Assembly (NCBI GenBank): GCA_003342815.1
Contig: PTEX01000197.1
Coordinates: 1,424,450-1,488,449, forward strand
Length of the DNA stretch: 64,000 nt
Reading direction: 5' to 3'
Source of the DNA: Eudromia elegans
Taxonomy: Eukaryota > Chordata > Aves > Tinamiformes > Tinamidae
This document shows positions 11,531 to 24,900 of the stretch, one piece after another. Both the position numbers and the translations under genes were made by a program. Numbering within the stretch: position 1 is the stretch's first letter; each line of letters starts with the position of its first letter. The notes under the pieces were generated by a model. That model ran no database searches. It was not told the DNA's origin and saw nothing but the letters and a program-made list of their open reading frames with translations.

Positions 11531-14500
11531 ATAGTGGATTCAGAGTTATTTAAAACATAAAACTGCTCCAGAAAGTTCCACAAAGTTTTTGCACAAAATA
11601 TCCCCTGGCAACAGTGACATGAGGAAGTACTAGATGCATTGTATTTAAAGCATATCCAGAAGCATGATATTTAAACAACTAACATCCCCACATCCCCAAA
11701 TTATCTTGGGTCAATGTTATGGATAGAATTTTGAAACATTCAGATGCCAGCAAAATCAAAAAGTTATTTTTTGGTGATAATCGAACAAAAAAGACTTGTC
11801 AAATTTAATACAGGAAAAATGTGAGAAGGCTGTACAGGCAAGGAACGTCTTGAAAATCATTTACAGGTTGTAAAATAATTCTAAAACCAGTAGAGCTAAG
11901 TATGATGTGCATCATAAAGAGCAAATGATGACGACTGTCTCACATGCCTTTTGTAGTTTCTCTGAGTCACTGTGCAACTGCTCCCATGTTGTTGCTGTGC
12001 TTTTTTCTCTTCCAGGATCCTTGTTGACACCTACCCCAAAGAATCCCAGTATTTCCATCTTTGATCCTTTCACACCCTGACTGTGCTCAAGTGGTGAAGA
12101 CATGCAGTCTTCTCTCTATACATCATAAATCCTGGACATCCTTGTCCTAAATACCATAATCCAGGGCTTTTCTGAAGGCCAGTTTCATGCAGTACCCTGC
12201 TACAGATCCCAGCCATAGCCCAGACACACCACAGCAGAGCTGCTATCGCATCTAACCAGGCAATGCCTTTTCTCTCTGAGGCCCTGCACACCAGATGCTT
12301 GCACTGATAAAGGAAGATGACTACTCCATGTGCCTCCAGCTGCTTGCCTTAAAGTATCTAGTAGGATGTTAAGAAGGGCAGGAAAAGACATCTGACATAG
12401 GGCCCTGTGTGCCAGCAGACCTGGAGGTGATGAGTGAAAGGTACCTCCACCCTGCATCATGTGCCTTCCTGACTTCAGAAACACTAGCGATGTAGTGACA
12501 CCGAAAAAGCTTAAGGGTGATAAGACAAAATTATAAATCTTTAAGCCCTTCAATTGCATCAATATTAGCCTTTTCTTCTCTCATTTGTTTTCTGTACTAG
12601 ATGGGTCTTGCTTGTTTACAAAAGGCGACCCCAGGGCGGGCACACTGACCTCCCCAAATGATGCAGAGCACCTTCCATTCTTTCAAGCAGCAATCCATGC
12701 CCAGCCCCCTTTGCTAGTGGTCACTAGGGGCCACTCTCCGAGCTGCTAAGGACCAGCGAGCAGCTGTGTCTTGTCACACTGTCCTGTGCCCCCACTGCAG
12801 CTTGCGGCCCTGCTCAGTGGAGCTTAGCTGGGAACTCGAGGGGAGAGTTGGGAGGGAGGCACAGATAACTGGCAGAACTGGTACTGACTGGAAATTGTGG
12901 AAGGGGGGAAAAGGAGAAGGGCTGAAGCTGGGAAAGAAGGAACAAAAACATGCTGCTGCAAGTCGTTCTCCCATGAGGTTTGAAGAAAGGAAGCTGATTG
13001 CTGACAAGGAAGATTGAGGCCCTCCCTTGCCTGTGCCGGCCCATCCCTGCGGAGAACTGCTGCTTCAGGTCCTGCCTGGAGACCTGCAGCACAGTGGGGA
13101 GCTGGCACTAGGGGCCTGGGAACGGACACGTCTGGCGCTTGTCTGAGGCAGGTCTTTGTACATCCAGGTTTCATCTTCCCCCAGACTCCTGATGGAGGTA
13201 GGACCCTTTGGGTCCTCCACTACCCTGCGGCTTCCTAAACAAGGGGGGATGTGTAAATGAAAAAACGGCAGAGAACAAGGAGGTGCAGTGGAAAACAGAG
13301 AGCAAGTGAGGCCAAAGCGGGTCCTTGCCCCGGAGAATCCCAGCAGACAATTCTGAGACACTCTGCTTAATATAGCACCATCTGCGTGGCTATTTTCTCC
13401 CCTGGCTCGCATGCAGTGATCTCCACATTGCAATCAGCATGGCTGGCATACTTGAGGGAGCTGCAGCCTAGCGAGGTCAGGCAGGGAGCAATCGCAGCAT
13501 GTGCAGAGCAGTGAAGACTTTGGTCCCGGCTCACAAACGCAGTGAGTCCTCCAGGTCCCTGAACAGTTTTTCCTGAAACCTGCACTGCTCCATCTTTCCT
13601 GCTTAGACTTATAGTGACTGGACTAGCCAGTATGTGCTGACTCACAACCATCTGAAAACAATATGGTCCCTGGGAGTGTATAGCCATGCAGCAGGGACTG
13701 GTGCACCGGAGGAGGAAGAGGATCTACTACAGCACAGCTGGTACCCTTGGGCGCTGCAGTGAAAAGCATTTTGTCAGATTTCATGGCTTTGCTGCAAGCC
13801 ACATTATTCTGTACTTTTTTTCTTTACACCTCAGAGCCAGGAAACGCATTCTTTTGCACAAATACCATCTTGCAAAATAAGCAAGGGAAAAGAATGCCAC
13901 ATTTTTAGTTTATTGTTTATTTATTTCTTTGAGTTGGCAGTTATTAAACTGTTTTTTTTTTTCTGACTGAGGATGGCAGCAGAAAGAATACTAAGGCACA
14001 GAACATGTATCTTCTCAGCAGGTGTGCTTGCCTACAACTTTTTTGTCTTTTTGTTCATTTTATCCACACAGATTTTTTTCTCTCCAGTGTAAGACCAGGA
14101 CCTAACCTGTCTCTATGTTTACCCTGCACCTCACAAAACTTGCACTGCCATACAAATTATAATTAATTACAAACATTTATTTTACTGAGCAAAAGCTTTA
14201 TTTTTTCTTTTTCCTAAAATAGGTGTGACACAGGGATAGACTGGGCAAAGTTTGCCAAATGTTTTGTACCACGTGATGATTCCTCCATCTTTTAAGCTCA
14301 GTTAGGGCTCTCAATAAGACAATTTGCCAGAGCAGTTCCAGTGAGGACCAAAGAAAGACTTGCTCGACACAGCAGAGGTCTGTACTTTCCCTGAAAAGAC
14401 AGCATGATGTCCATCTACATACACTGAAACCTAATCTGATGATAAATTTCCTCTCATAAGAAGTAATCCTATAGTACAAATCAAGATTAATTGACATGCC

Positions 14501-15861
14501 CGTGCCTACCACAGCTGCACAAATGGTCAGTAGAGCACAAGTGGGGCCTGTTTGCTAATCATGAAGGAGCTAAGAGCAGACCTTGGATTACTGTGGTCTA
14601 TAGTAATATATCACTTTCCATAAAAAGAAAAGAACATTGTGCTCACTTTCCCAACACTGTTTCACCCCAGCTCATCAGTTGCCCAGAAATACTCTCCTCT
14701 CCAAATGCTAACATTGCAGAAGGGGTGTTTTTAAATCCTGAAGAAGATCTGCTGTGATGCACTATAGCAAAAGCAAGAGGAACAAATGGGTGAGGGGGAA
14801 GATCTTTTTTAACAGCAGCAAGACTGACAGGGCTAGGGGAGTTTCCAGGCTCAAGAAAGTCTAAAGGCCATTCTTTTCTTACTAATGGCTTCAAAGTACT
14901 GTGCTGGAATAGTGGCAGGGAGAATATATGACAGAAGTGAGTGTACTTTTCTCTCCTCAGAATAATTTCATCTCTCACTCTCCACTGCTGAGAGGAGTTA
15001 CTGCTCCATTTCAGTTACAATAGCCTTTTAAGGCACATACCTTACATACTTATATTGTGAAACCAGTCATTTCGTAAACTGGGTAAAGTTTTCAGTCCAT
15101 TTGCAAAATGACAGAAGTTAATAGGTAGGCACATTAAATCCTTACCCTCTGGATATTACTAACTCACTAACTCAGAGAGAGATGTAAAACTATTCTTATG
15201 TTCATTTCTACAACTATGCAATCTTTTGTAATTACTTCTAAAGTCAGTGAGTAACACCCATCACTTGACAAAGCTAACTGGTATTTTCACAATTGAGTCT
15301 ATTGTAACACCGGCCATTACATTTCAGTATTGCCTGTAACATATGCCTCTGTCTCACAGTCCTCTGGTGCACTGCAACTCCATTATCCAAGCCAATCTCC
15401 ACCAAATGAATACTGAAAACCATCTCAATTTATCATAAAAGTTTATTTCTATAAATATCCTCCTCACCAGGAAGACTGAAGAAACATCACCAAAACAAAC
15501 AAACAAGAAAGAGAATGCAATGAAGTTGACCCAAGAACAAGAGACTACATTGGGCAGAAAACACAAGCTCCCAAATAGGGCATGGAGGAGCACCTGGTCA
15601 GGTAGAAGTTATGCAGTGAATGATCAAGGTCAAATGCCTAATGTTAGTCAACAATGTAATACCATTATGAAAAAGGCAGGCGACATGCTAGATGCATCAA
15701 CAGGAGAAAAGTCCTGGAGAAAGGCAAAGTGATCCTTCCATCTTGCCTAGTACTGAGCAGGCATTAGCCGGAACACTGTCCCATTTTGAACACGGCATTT
15801 CAAACAACAGCAAATCAAACTGAAAAGAGCCCAGAAGAGAAGAATAAATAGATTGTAAGTC
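11531..15861. other. Non-coding stretch, no gene seen
   Basis: Unique DNA. A GC-richer part at 12600-13560 carries overlapping open frames on both strands (up to 122 codons) without recognisable domains. The flanks are AT-rich with T-runs near 13950. No RNA gene, transposon end or promoter motif was recognised. Confidence 0.55.
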
Positions 15862-15911
15862 TAGAAAAAATCAACAGTGATGAAGGTAGAAAACATCAAC
15901 AGTGATGAAGG
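15862..15911 (+). repeat. Tandem duplication, 25-bp unit
   Basis: Two adjacent copies of a 25-base unit starting TAGAAAA and ending CAACAGTGATGAAGG. They differ at a single base. A further partial copy (CTAGAAAC) follows. A local minisatellite seed without apparent function. Confidence 0.85.
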
Positions 15912-17037
15912 GCTAGAAACACTGCATCCTTCTGAGAAAATCTTGATCAATACAAAGTTGCTGAAAGCACAGGTTCCCTCAGAAAAGTCTACTTTTGATA
16001 AGCAGCAGGCACCAAGATGCCCACAAGGCTAGCGTTCACAAAACAGGCAGTTTGTAAATGCCTCAAACTTTCACTCATTTTGTGGGGTGAGAAGCAGTGA
16101 GATGTCTGCAACTCCTGTCACAAAATGTTTAAACTTTCAGTCTTTCTATGAGTAAAACATTTTGCCAAGTTAATGAAAGCTGTAGTCATCCCATGAAATT
16201 ACTGATTTTATAGGATCACTAAATGCTTATGAAAATACTTTTAAAAATTATTGTAACCAATTGGTCCACTCTGTCATAATATCTAAACAGCTTGCAATGG
16301 CAGAATCCTGCTGAGACTGAGGGAAGCATCAAACTTGTTTTGCAAAACAAGACAGTGAAAGCTCCTTTGTAGTATTTGACCACAGAAACCCCAGAAGCCT
16401 CTGGTTGAACCTCAATCCAGAAGCTGGTCTTCTGAGCACAGGGTCCCTGTTCTGTCCTTTGGAGTCTACACTCATTCCCCACCTTGCATTCTGGTCTCCT
16501 TCTCATTCTTCAGTTCATAGAGTGCAGTGTTGCTACACATCACACAGTATTGCCAACTACCTTCATCCTATGGGATATAATGCAGGTTATTGTTAAGAAC
16601 AGGAATAAATCTAGTCAACTTTGGGCTTACAGAGAAGCTCAAATTCAGAATTAAGGCTGGTGACCTGAGCCACCTCCCACTACAGCCCCCGCCATTCAGA
16701 TGTGCACTAATACAATTCATGTCAGATTAGGGAATGCCTTTCTTTACTCTTTCACCTGACGTGCAGGCACAAACCAAGTATGGAAATATTGAGAAATACC
16801 AAGAAAGGCATGCAGTTATCATAATACTTTTTGTGCAGGGTAGAAAAGGTCTTTCTAGGCCTAGCTGCTCTCCATTTAAATCCTTGTTTGGCTTGAGGCA
16901 TGTGTATACACAACTTTCATTTCCTCTCCTCCTACCCTGCGCTCGTGCTTTCTCACACATACGCTCTGCTCTGGAACAAGGCTGCCTGGCACTCCCCAGA
17001 GCTATTTTCTGAGTATAACATGCATATCTCTCACATT
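15912..17037. other. Non-coding stretch, no gene seen
   Basis: Unique DNA with short open frames only (up to 95 codons), none resembling a known protein. No repeats or RNA genes recognised. Confidence 0.55.
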
Positions 17038-17074
17038 AAAAAAAAAGAAAAAAAAAAAAAAAGAAAAAAAAAAA
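17038..17074 (+). repeat. A-rich tract with interspersed G
   Basis: Thirty-seven bases that are all A except three single G residues. No target-site duplication or retroposed body is recognisable upstream, so I treat it as low-complexity DNA rather than the tail of a retroposon. Confidence 0.85.
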
Positions 17075-17216
17075 GAGGCTGGAGTCAGAGTAGTCAGACT
17101 TTTCCTGGCAGTTCTCCTCCAGTGTCTGGCAGTCTCTCTGTCCAGGGCCACCTCTGTACTGCTGCTGGCCTAGCAGTGACAGTTGGACACTCAAGTTGGG
17201 TGGCAGTACTTTCCCC

Positions 17217-17285
17217 AGGTACCATTAACAGTGTAGCTAAGGTAGCACAGCTTAGGTGTCATTAACGGTGCAGCTGCAGCAGCAT
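17217..17285 (+). repeat. Degenerate tandem repeat, about 37-bp period
   Basis: The core AGGTACCATTAACAGTGTAG at 17217 recurs at 17254 as AGGTGTCATTAACGGTGCAG, 37 bases later. The two cores differ at four positions and the remainder of each unit has diverged further. This is a moderately old local duplication. Confidence 0.6.
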
Positions 17286-20200
17286 GACATAGCAAAAGCC
17301 GCAAAGCCTGGCCGGCAGAGTTAGATGAATATTTCAGCAACAAGCCCTTGCCCTGAACCTGCGCTCCCTAGGCTGTGCTGACAGCGTAGCCGAGCTGGGG
17401 AGCACAAAGTTAACCCCGCTGAGCAGGCATAGCCTGCAGGGTAGATTGATTGCAGAGGAGGCACATCCCAAATTTCTAAGCCTGCTGGTCAGCCTGAGGA
17501 CTCTCTACTAATATATCCTCAGGGAAATAAGGAAAAAATAACTGATTCCATAAAAGTAGCCCACTGGCTTTAAGTTTCCAAGTGCTTTTTCCTCCAATTT
17601 ATGCTGATAAACATGCAAGCTTCCTCCCTGCATTCATCATGACAGTCTTGCCTCTTCAAGACATGTGGCTGCTGCAGCAAAGGTGCAGATTTACGGCTGA
17701 TTTTGCAGAGTATAACGTTGAGCCTTAGGGATCTAGGGTTGTGGCATTTTTATGGCCTCTCCCCCCACTCCATATGAATGTGAAGCAACCGTAAGGAAAA
17801 ACATCTGGTTTCACTTTTCTTTTCTCCACCGCTGTTCCCATCTGACAAAACCTTCGAGACTTGCCAGCGTGCTCGCGAGCTGTGGGTGCCAGCAGTCTGC
17901 AAGGAGCCAACGCTTTTTTGGTGTCATTGCAGCGCAAGTACACCGTGCCAGGAGAAGCGGCCGATTGCTGCTAGAAGGCAAGGGATAACCAGGGCTCAAT
18001 CCGCTAAGAGCTGTGCAGGCAGCGCTCCACCATCTCTAGAACAGGCTAGGGGTCTCTAAAAGGAGACGCTCCATCTTGATCTCATGACAGGCCGGGTCTC
18101 CGGAGCCAGAAGGCAGGCCGCAGTGGAGAAGGCAGTGAGGAGAAGCAGCCCTTGCTGAGCATGGGGGAAACAAGCTGCAAGGAGGAGAAGTCCTGACTGC
18201 CCACTGCACTAGGGCAGACCCAGACACTCCTCAGAGCAATTCTCTGCCGCCATAGAAAGGGGTTCTTGCTTGCTGGAAGCCAACTGGCTCATACTGAGGG
18301 TTCTCCTTGGTGCTGCGTGTAAATCTGAACCAGAAAAGAGAGACATGCCCCCAAACCCAGGCACAGCTCCCTGATCCGCCGGGCTGGCCTGCATCATGCC
18401 TAGTGTTAGGCCTGGTGAACACTGCCAGGCAGAGAAAGAAGCTTTGACTGCAAACTCCGAAGCTGATTTGGCAAAGGTGGCCAAGCTCCTGCTTTCAACA
18501 GCTGGAGTCCAGTGGTGATGACACAGCATAACAAAACTAGGTACACCACACAGATACCTCTAAAAAAAGAAAAACAACATAAAAGCACAATGGGCTGACC
18601 ACCAGAGATGTGCTGTTGAATATCATCAACTGCTGTGGAAGCCACGGAGATGAGAGACTGCTAAGCAGGGTTGATGTCAGGATTGAATGACAATGAAGTT
18701 GGTATGTCAAGCATTAGAAGCAAATCTTAATGATGGGACATCCAAATAATGAAGTTGGTCCCCAAGAAAGATCTGAGGGACTAGAACCAAAAATGTTCAA
18801 GTATTAGGATTTTGAAGATCAGGATGTGCAAAGAAAAAATCTGTTCTGTGCTGTGGACTTCAAGAAGACCCAGGGTATTGTTTTTCAGTTTCTTTCTTTC
18901 TTTTTTGACTGCCCTTCTTGACTATGCCAATAAAAAAACACCACTCCCTCCTCTTATTCTTTTTCTTTGTTTACTTAACTTCTTCCTCATAGCAACTGCA
19001 TAAAGCTGAATCCATTTGATATTTCCAAGTAACCAAGACCATTATTCACTGGAGGCACTGGCCTGGATCCTAATTGCTGCTGGTCTCATACTTAACACAA
19101 GAGTAGCAAACAGCTGTAAATATCTCAGTACAGTACTCCACTCATGTCAGGCTGACCCTAATTCTTACAAGTCCCCTGGAGTTACAAGTAAAACTTCACC
19201 AAGACTGTGTCAGAGAAAATAGGTGTGCTAGGTATGCTTTGGAAAGAAAAGCAGCAGAAACAGAGAAGACAGAGTAGAAATACTGTTTTATCTCTTTTTC
19301 TGAGGCACAAGAAGAGAAGGCAGGCGAAAGAAGTAAACAGCTGCTGGTATCTACAGGCCACATGATGGTCTGAGGAGATCTTACAGCCAAAAGACACTAG
19401 GACAATAAGGACATTCTAGATCATGGAGTGTCTGTGGCCTGCGTGTGTTTGTCAAGAAGCCGGTAACATCTCCCCTTTTCACATGATCTTCCACATGTTT
19501 GTTCCAGACATGCTGCTGTTCTGGCATGTACTTTGGTACGTGCATTGTTCACCCTATTTCACCCTCTTCATACAGTCTGTGTTTCACAGAAATCTTTTTT
19601 TAAGGCTAAAGAGCATCATAATTAGCAGGTAACAACATCACACTGTGCAGGTGACAAGGTCATTGTAAAACCGCTAAGGAGCAGGAGGACTTGTAGGCTC
19701 TCTGTGCTTCACTTCTCTCCTTGTGAGAGTCACAGAGAGGCAAGAAGGACAGGAGAGCAAAGCACACGGTGAAGTGGGCAGCGTAACACTATTGTTTGTA
19801 GTCCACTGCACTGCTACAACAAGAACTCAAAGAAAACTAGAACTACTAGGAACTCAAAGAAAGAAATCATAACACAAGAACCTGACTATTTCACAATCCC
19901 CTCAAAAAGATAATCACTAAAATATCTTCTTTTTTATTTATTCTTTTTCTTTTCAAACACGAGAGGAAAAGAGCCCAGTTTCCTACCAGCTCCCTTGAGG
20001 CTTAGGCCCTTATAACACTCCCTCATCTTTTATTGGCCTTATTCTTCAAATCCTGCCCACCCCCTGGGTGTTTTTCACATTGCCCTTCTGCTCTCCCGCT
20101 CATCTATCACACAGTATCTCCTTTTCCCGCTTGCTTCCTCCTCCTCTCTGATCTGCGCTCACATTCCAGTGTCCCTCACTCGCCCCCAGCCTGCATTAGG

Positions 20201-21654
20201 AGATCAGCATTCCTCTGATGCCTTCAGTCCCCTCATCCCACATGGCTGGCTGGGCCAGGCCTGCAGTTCCCATCCTGGCAGTGACCTGCAGGAGCCCCAA
20301 CCTGCTGCTTCTCGCAACTTGACTCAATTCAGCAGCACAGAGGAGTCAGAGGTAACCACAACACAACCTCTGGCTAGGGATTTCAGCACAACTGGGGGAG
20401 GCGATGAAGGCACGGTGCAAAAGTCCACTGCTGCATACCAGGAGATGGAAATCAGTACAGCTGGCACTGTGTGTTCAGCTCACAGCCAAAGTCCTTTCTC
20501 TCAAGGTTGTGCTGACAGACTACGAAAACAATGACTGAAAGCACAGCATGAAAGCGAGCGATGGGGAACTTTCCTCAGAAGTCAGAGTCTTCAAAAAGGA
20601 AGGTTCCAGGTATTTTGTTTATATATCAGACCCGTAGCAGGGACAAAGAGGGAGAATTAAAGGCATTAATCCAACGTACATCTAATGCTGTTTAAGATGT
20701 GTATGTATTTCTCTCACTTTTCCCATAAAGCCTCTCCCTTTTTGACTCTGTTCTCAGTGTGTAACACTGCAGGAAGACACCAGAGTCCCCCTTGTCAGCT
20801 CCAAGCCAGGAGGGACACATAAAAAGGTGTGAGCTGCATATTAAGACCTGTTGCAAGAAGATTTTTAACAGGAACAAATATTTACCATCATTTTGGATGG
20901 CTGCTATGCCACATTATATTCTTCTTGGCACAGCAGAGAGGACAAATATTCTTGGAAAAATAAATAAAGGTCTGCCATTACAAACGGCTGACAAACACTT
21001 CAGACCACGAAGCCCTGGGTCCTCATTTTTTTTCTGAGCAAGCTGGAGGCCCTGCCCTGGGTAGCAGTGTGCATAGACCTGGCGTCTCAGGTGTCCTGAC
21101 AGGACAAAAGAGCTACAGAGTGATATAAGTAATAGTTACTAGGAGGCTAATGGATACCCAGCACAGTGAGACTTGCATTAAGGACTGTAGGCACATCACC
21201 CAGGGTTAGCTAGTGGCCTCTTAAAATCTCCCAAGATTTCTGCTGACATTTTATTTAATCTCTTGTTCAAGTGCCACGTCTACCAGGCAGACGATTTCCC
21301 TGCATGCTCTCCAGCCAAGTTTCACTCCAGCATGTCAAAACCACCGCTGCAGACTGCAGCGATTTTTTTCCAAGTGAACTATTTCTCCCCTCCACAGGTC
21401 TTAATGATGGCAGCATGAGGTTGTATAACTATGCACTCACTGCTTGCTAATAGCAAGAACCAGGATTTCCTGGTGTGCTAGAAATGGGTTGTGCCCCTGC
21501 TGCCTGTGCGAAAGGGGTGGGACAGGAGGCAAAGCAGCCACCGGGTGCTATGGCTCTGAGTCCTGTCTCTGCACCTTGACATCCTGCCAGGCTATAACAC
21601 GAGAGACCTGCAGGGAGCAACATATGTCAAAGTTGGTAATTTTCCTTCCTGCCT
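17286..21654. other. Non-coding stretch, no gene seen
   Basis: Unique DNA, with moderately CpG-containing patches near 17340-17410 and 17860-18120 and pyrimidine-rich DNA at 19920-20170. Frames of up to 121 codons exist, but they overlap others and show no recognisable protein. No mobile element was recognised. Confidence 0.5.
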
Positions 21655-21965
21655 TCGCTCTGCTAAACCGCCTCAACTGGATAAGCGCCCGCCCCGCTCC
21701 TTCTTTGGACAGGCAGCGAAGCATGCACACCGCACGGACAGCTGCCAGCTCTGCTGGAAAATGTGCAGACCCAGGGATCACCTGTGACTCGCTCAGTCTT
21801 GGCGTGCGCGCTTCTGCACGTCTCCAGCCCAGCAGCGGGGCCGCGACTTCCCCCACTGTCGGGAGCCAACTACAGTGCTGCCCAGCACCTCTGGGAAGGC
21901 GTCCCTTACAGCACGGAGGATAACCCCAGCTCTTTCCGAGACTGCTTCAGCCCCTCCCGCCCCCC
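21655..21965. promoter_or_regulatory. CpG-island-like block, possible promoter
   Basis: By my count about 20 CpG dinucleotides lie in roughly 310 bases of about 60 percent GC. That is several times denser than anywhere else in the window and close to the usual CpG-island ratio, though short. A pyrimidine/GC-rich stretch continues to about 22050. A consensus 5' splice site (CTGCAG followed by GTGAGC) sits at 22184 on the + strand, so an unannotated transcript could start in the block and have a first exon ending at 22183. On the - strand a GTGAGTGC donor-like site ends near 21441, so orientation is open. No TATA box is obvious. Overlapping open frames on both strands (up to 159 codons) are expected from the GC content. 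Confidence 0.35.
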
Positions 21966-24900
21966 CCATTTCTGAGAGAGGCTGCATTAATAGCCCTGCC
22001 TCTCCGCTTCCCTCCCCCAGCTATTCCCAGCTTCCCTGGGCAGCCATGGTGTCAGCCTGCACCTGGAAAGGGCATCCTTGGATCATGCGCAGCTGGATCT
22101 GAGCCCACGCACCAAGGGTTTGAAAGCGCTATTAGCAGCATTTTTTTTTTCCACATGCCCTTACTGCTCCACCAAGACTGCAGGTGAGCTTGGCTTGCCC
22201 CAGCACGTTGCCCCTGTGCCATGGCAACTGTTCAGCTGAGCTGCAGCCCTAGAGATGGAGAGCTGGACTTGGAGAACTAACTTGCACGTTTTCTGTAGCA
22301 CGCTAAATTTGGCAAACAAAATTGCCAAAAGCTGTGCAAAAGAGCCCAGCTTCTTTTTCCAGTTTTACAGAGGTTTAGATAACTTGTAAAACATCCAGTT
22401 TTTTTCACTGCTTCTGTGGACCAAACTCAGATGCCACATCATTCAAGTTTGTCCCATCCGCAGTCAGGTCCAAGCTGGCTTCAGATTCTGTGAGAAGGAA
22501 AACAATAAATTCTTCTGGCTGGAGCTCCCATTTCTGAGCTCCCTGTGTTTTTCCTCTCCCTCCTCTCCCAGCTCTGCGCACTACTGCCTCCCCTCCAGCT
22601 CCTCACGAATACGTGTGTCCCACTTGACACTCCCAAAGCCCCAGTGTGAATATGGGATTTGCAGGCCGTCTGCTTGCAGGGAAAACAGCAGCATCAGTGT
22701 TGTTATCATGTTACAAGTTTCACTGGATTGCCCACATTAAATACAGCCGGACTACCTGCAACATTTGATGCAGGGAGGCTTTGCAAGCTGGGCGTTGATA
22801 GACCTGCAGCTTGTTCAACAGCAGCAGGAAAGACCACATACTCACCCCGGCTAATTCAGCTGATTTATTTCTGCATGCCGTATCGTGGAAGGCATGTTGC
22901 AAATAGAGAAGTGCAAACTCGCTGGGAGGGAGCTCAGAGCTCTGTATTCCCACGTTCCTCTGTCTGCCTCTTGGTTGTCTGCATGCATGATTCAGTAAAG
23001 GCTGTATAATTGGGCTCAGCTACTGCCATCTGTAAAGCGAGATACTATAGGGATGGAGTATTGTAATGCATTGCATAACAGAAATGCCTTTGATTAAGTG
23101 TACTTTGTGCAGCACGTCCCCATGCCATCACTTACAGGGATCAGAGTGAGGTTTTGAGGCTCCTTTTCTCTTTGGGGTTTCATGACTCATTTGCAGCAGA
23201 GGAGCAGGCCACACAGACCCCTGCATCCGCCAGCCCTGACTCAGAGGCTTTTGATTATAGGGACATGTTTGGGATGCCAGACAAGCGCTCTTCCAGAAAC
23301 TTCCAGCTCTCTCTGCCCTGCCAGCATCTTTGCTAGCGGATGTTTTGTACTGTCTCAGATGAAGCAGAAAGGAGGCAATTCGGGGAACTTCTGGACAGTC
23401 CGTAACTAAATCCAGATGTCAGATCAAAGGTACCAATCAATCAGCTTGGCCAGTGACACCCGAGCACATAAAGATGTAGTGACATAATTCTGTCCTATCT
23501 CATGCCAGTTAGTTTTAACAGTGAAACAAAAACTTATATTGGCAGTTTGTGCAGACGAGTGTTTTCTCCTTGTTCCACCTGTCCATGTCCATAGTTGCAT
23601 TGCTAGGCATGGGGGAGCCTGGGCAGCGGGATGGCACAGGGCCACCCGGCCGCAATTTTGCCAAGTGAACCAGATGGTCCTGAGGGATGCACCCCCTGTT
23701 CTGACTGGGAAACACTTCCCAGGAGGTTCAGTGTTTCACCATGGCTACCATTGCGAAAATACCCAACTCAGTTGTAGTGGGATGAACTGGTCTCACACAA
23801 GCATCAGCATTTGGAAAGTGACTCAGAGAATAAGCCATAGACATTAATGAATTGCATTCAAAATAAAAAGGAAGAAAGAGGAAGGGCAGACATCAAAGTG
23901 AGCAACAGAGGGCTCAGAAACCGATGGCTTTCACACTTGGTTGACTGAATTAATTACGTGCAAGGAGCCATGAGCAGGTTTATCCTAGACTGCCCCTGTG
24001 CACACATGGATGCTCAGCAGTTAGCAAGGCCACAGGACCCAAGTGTTCTGGAGGATTTAGTTGCACCACACGTTTCCACCTCTTGCTCAAGTTCCCCAGG
24101 TGAGTGTCAGGGTTTGGCTTCTACAGCACTGTGCCATGTGCTCAAATTTGTCAGGGACAGGCATGTTTCTGCCTGCTACCACCCTCCCGCGTTCTCTTCC
24201 CCGCAGGGGGAGCAGGGAGGAAGAAGAGAAATGGTTGGGTTTGCATTTCGCAACTGCCTGCTGCATAATCCACGTTTCTGTGTGCATCCCACTGTCCGGC
24301 CCCTCTCGGGCTGCATCATGGGAAGCGGAGGGAGTGTTTACACAGTTCCTTAGCCTCCCTGCAGTCACCACAGCAACCACGGAGGGTCAGTTTATAGTAG
24401 CAGAGGAAGTTCACTTTCCAACGCCAGCACCAGGCATGGCTGAGAAACAAAAGGCCAGGCGGTGGGAGGAAAAGCGTTTAAAGAAGTTTCCTATGTGTAA
24501 AAGGACTCAGGCTTTCTAAATCACCGGGAGATGCTACATTCCTTTTGCCTCAGTCAAGGCAGGCAGGGGTATGGCCGATGCCTGTGCTGCCGCTTTATCT
24601 CCTGTCTTTCCCAGATGCCTGCAAGAATTTCAGAGCAGGGCAGATATAATCAGTATAACACCGAGCCATGCTTGCAGAAATGCTGCTGTGCTGGCATCCT
24701 GAATTTTAGATCCACAGGAACAATAGTCAAAACATACTCTGTGCAAACTCTGGATATTCAAAGCGTGTTGACAGAACTTAACCATATCTGTATCAGTATC
24801 TACTTATTTCTGATAACTAGAAGAAATAGCAGGTACATTTTTTTTTCCCAGTGTGGAGATAAAACAACAGATGTTCATATATTCAAACTTGGGTGCCCTG

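Noticed and set aside
17038-17074. A-rich tract as a possible retroposon tail
   Set aside because: No retroposed body or target-site duplication can be seen upstream.
21444-21923. 159-codon + frame over the CpG-rich block
   Set aside because: GC-rich DNA has few stops, overlapping frames are open on both strands, and no protein family is visible.
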